Positions 48,397-49,662 of a DNA stretch of 49,662 nt are shown piece after piece (position 1 is the stretch's first letter; each line of letters starts with the position of its first letter). The notes below the pieces were generated by a model. The model was not told the DNA's origin and did not search any database. It was given only the letters and a program-made list of their open reading frames with translations. Source of the DNA: Phaeoceros laevis (Eukaryota > Anthocerotophyta > Anthocerotopsida > Notothyladales); assembly GCA_049999765.1 (NCBI GenBank), contig JBNGIQ010007708.1, positions 1 through 49,662 of the forward strand, in the 5' to 3' direction. Position numbers and translations under genes: made by a program.

Positions 48397-49442
48397 TTAG
48401 ACGGCGTCCGCAGCTCATGGTGCACACCTGCGTTGCTTCCAGGGTCATACTGGCATCTGGGCACCTTCCAAGACTTCCAAGCGCGAAGGAAAGAAACATC
48501 TATCTTGCCGTTGTTCGAGCAAGTCCGGGTATCGGGACATCACTTACAGCGTCTTACTGTGGTAAACGAGGGTTTAGGGTTCAGCAAAGCACTCGCAGTA
48601 AACTAAGACTTACACATAAATTTTATGTTTTGTACATCAAATTACACATTCACACGAGATTCCCGGTTGGCAACAAATTCGCCCTGCACCACCAAGTGTG
48701 ATCTTAGGCCTAGGCGGGTTTGCGCGCACTGGCAGGGGGCATTGCTTGGGGACGTGCAACAAGCGTGAGTTTTACACACTGCGTAGGCTACAGTTTGTGA
48801 TCAGGTTCGTTTGAAATCCTGTCGCACACGTCAAAGCACTGACAAGGCAACAACTTGGAAACGAAGTCCTTGGGTTTCAGCAAATTAGGACGGCCTTTCA
48901 GAGGCAAACAATGCATTTGCACTCACACGTAAGGAACGAAGGACAGGGTGCAGGGAGTCAGTTGCTTTCTACCTGCGCTCGATTGCAGAACCTTACAGTC
49001 TCCAGCGCAGATACCTGTGTCCTGCCTGGCCAAGCCAGCCCTTGACCTCGATGTTTTAGGTCTCAATTGACATTTTTATTATCTACTTGATGATGCAATA
49101 GGCGACTCTGCGTTTGAAACGCCACTATTGTACACCACTCTACACAACTAGCCTGCAGGAGCTCAGCTTCTACTGATGCTTGCCTATGCCTTGGAGTTCT
49201 GCCGCTTCAGCTGCCCCTGTATAGGTACTGAAAGGCTCTGTACACCACTCCTGAGCTCCACCAACGGCGACCTCTCAGATGGTCCGTTCTTAGGAAGATT
49301 TTCACACTCCGCAACGCTCTTTATCTTGCAGTTCTCCGGCACCTGTCTCAAGCATGAGGGCTCCGTCGCATCTGCGGCCCATGCTTTTGCCACCAGATTT
49401 TGCTTGTTTAGTGAACACCCCTGGTCCTGATCAGGATTGTTT
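48397..49442. other. Intergenic: NXPE-like promoter and 3' region of the edge gene
   Basis: No gene supported. A telo-box-like element (GGTTTAGGGTT) lies at 48571-48581, about 175 bases upstream of the NXPE-like start. The minus-strand frame at 49184-49546 overlaps the edge gene in another frame and looks spurious. Confidence 0.45.
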
Positions 49443-49644
49443 TCACAAGGTTCCTGAACACTTTTCCTGTATGCCTCCAGTTGTTTCTGTAGACCCCGAC
49501 TCTTCCTGCGCACACAATAGGATCGATAAGGACCAAATGCCAGCAAAGAAAAATCTGCGACTTACGATACCCAGGAACGGTGAAAAATGTGCATACCTCT
49601 CCATAGCTTCCACTTTCTTTTCAAGGCTGACGTTCTTCCTGCGT
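49443..49644 (-). CDS. 3' terminal exon of an unrecognised gene at the window edge
   Basis: On the minus strand an acceptor-like CAG at about 49645 is followed by an open frame encoding NVSLEKKVEAMERYAHFSPFLGIV and then SRRFFFAGIWSLSILLCAQEES, ending at a TGA (49443-49445). The first part looks like the end of a coiled coil and the second like a C-terminal TM helix with a short tail. The rest lies outside the window, so the protein cannot be named. It could still be chance. Confidence 0.35.
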
Positions 49645-49662
49645 TATATTCACACGGCTTAA

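Overview
This is a gene-dense stretch of plant nuclear DNA. Genes have short spliceosomal introns (about 65 to 900 nt) with plant-type signals, plastid-targeted enzymes, a PPR editing factor, ELF4 and a membrane-anchored bZIP, so it is a land plant. Three things together suggest a small-genome bryophyte, most likely a hornwort (Anthoceros-like): about 14 genes in 50 kb, mid-range GC, and an intronless PPR protein with a KP-type DYW domain ending in DRH. KP-type domains are known mainly from hornworts, lycophytes and ferns with U-to-C RNA editing. The hornwort assignment is inference, because no organelle or marker sequence is present.

Left part (1-17 kb). An AT-rich start carries a two-exon gene for a small secreted protein (931-1419). 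Next come a ten-exon group D (TDY) MAP kinase (4025-7972) and a large phosphoglucan, water dikinase gene (PWD/GWD3, from 8546) with an N-terminal CBM20 starch-binding domain. PWD runs into a gap of exactly 100 N (13680-13779). After the gap, its 3' exons appear a second time in diverged form (13798-14878). An AT-rich island with tandem repeats follows, holding a second gene of the same secreted-protein family (16194-16828, minus).

Middle (17.5-31 kb). A CCC1/VIT-type membrane transporter, a one-exon ELF4-like clock protein and a bZIP17/28-type ER-anchored transcription factor lie on the plus strand. On the minus strand are an unrecognised 177-residue protein, a decayed PPR pseudogene and an intact 992-residue PPR-DYW:KP protein that is a candidate U-to-C editing factor.

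Right part (31-49.7 kb). A 1094-residue protein with a GIL1/IRKI-type (DUF641-associated) C-terminus is followed by dihydrodipicolinate reductase (lysine synthesis, eight exons, minus), UTP18 (ribosome biogenesis, minus), a TMEM115-like Golgi membrane protein (plus), an unrecognised two-TM protein (plus), an NXPE/PC-esterase-like type II membrane protein (minus) and the 3' end of another minus-strand gene at the edge.

The genes do not form a pathway; this is ordinary eukaryotic gene order. Exon boundaries were worked out by hand from GT/GC-AG sites, reading phase and recalled family sequence, and every listed junction keeps the frame. The best leads are the KP-type editing factor, the partial PWD duplication beside the gap, the paired secreted-protein genes, an in-frame stop-free intron in the reductase gene, and a near-perfect 22-bp hairpin at 2.45 kb.
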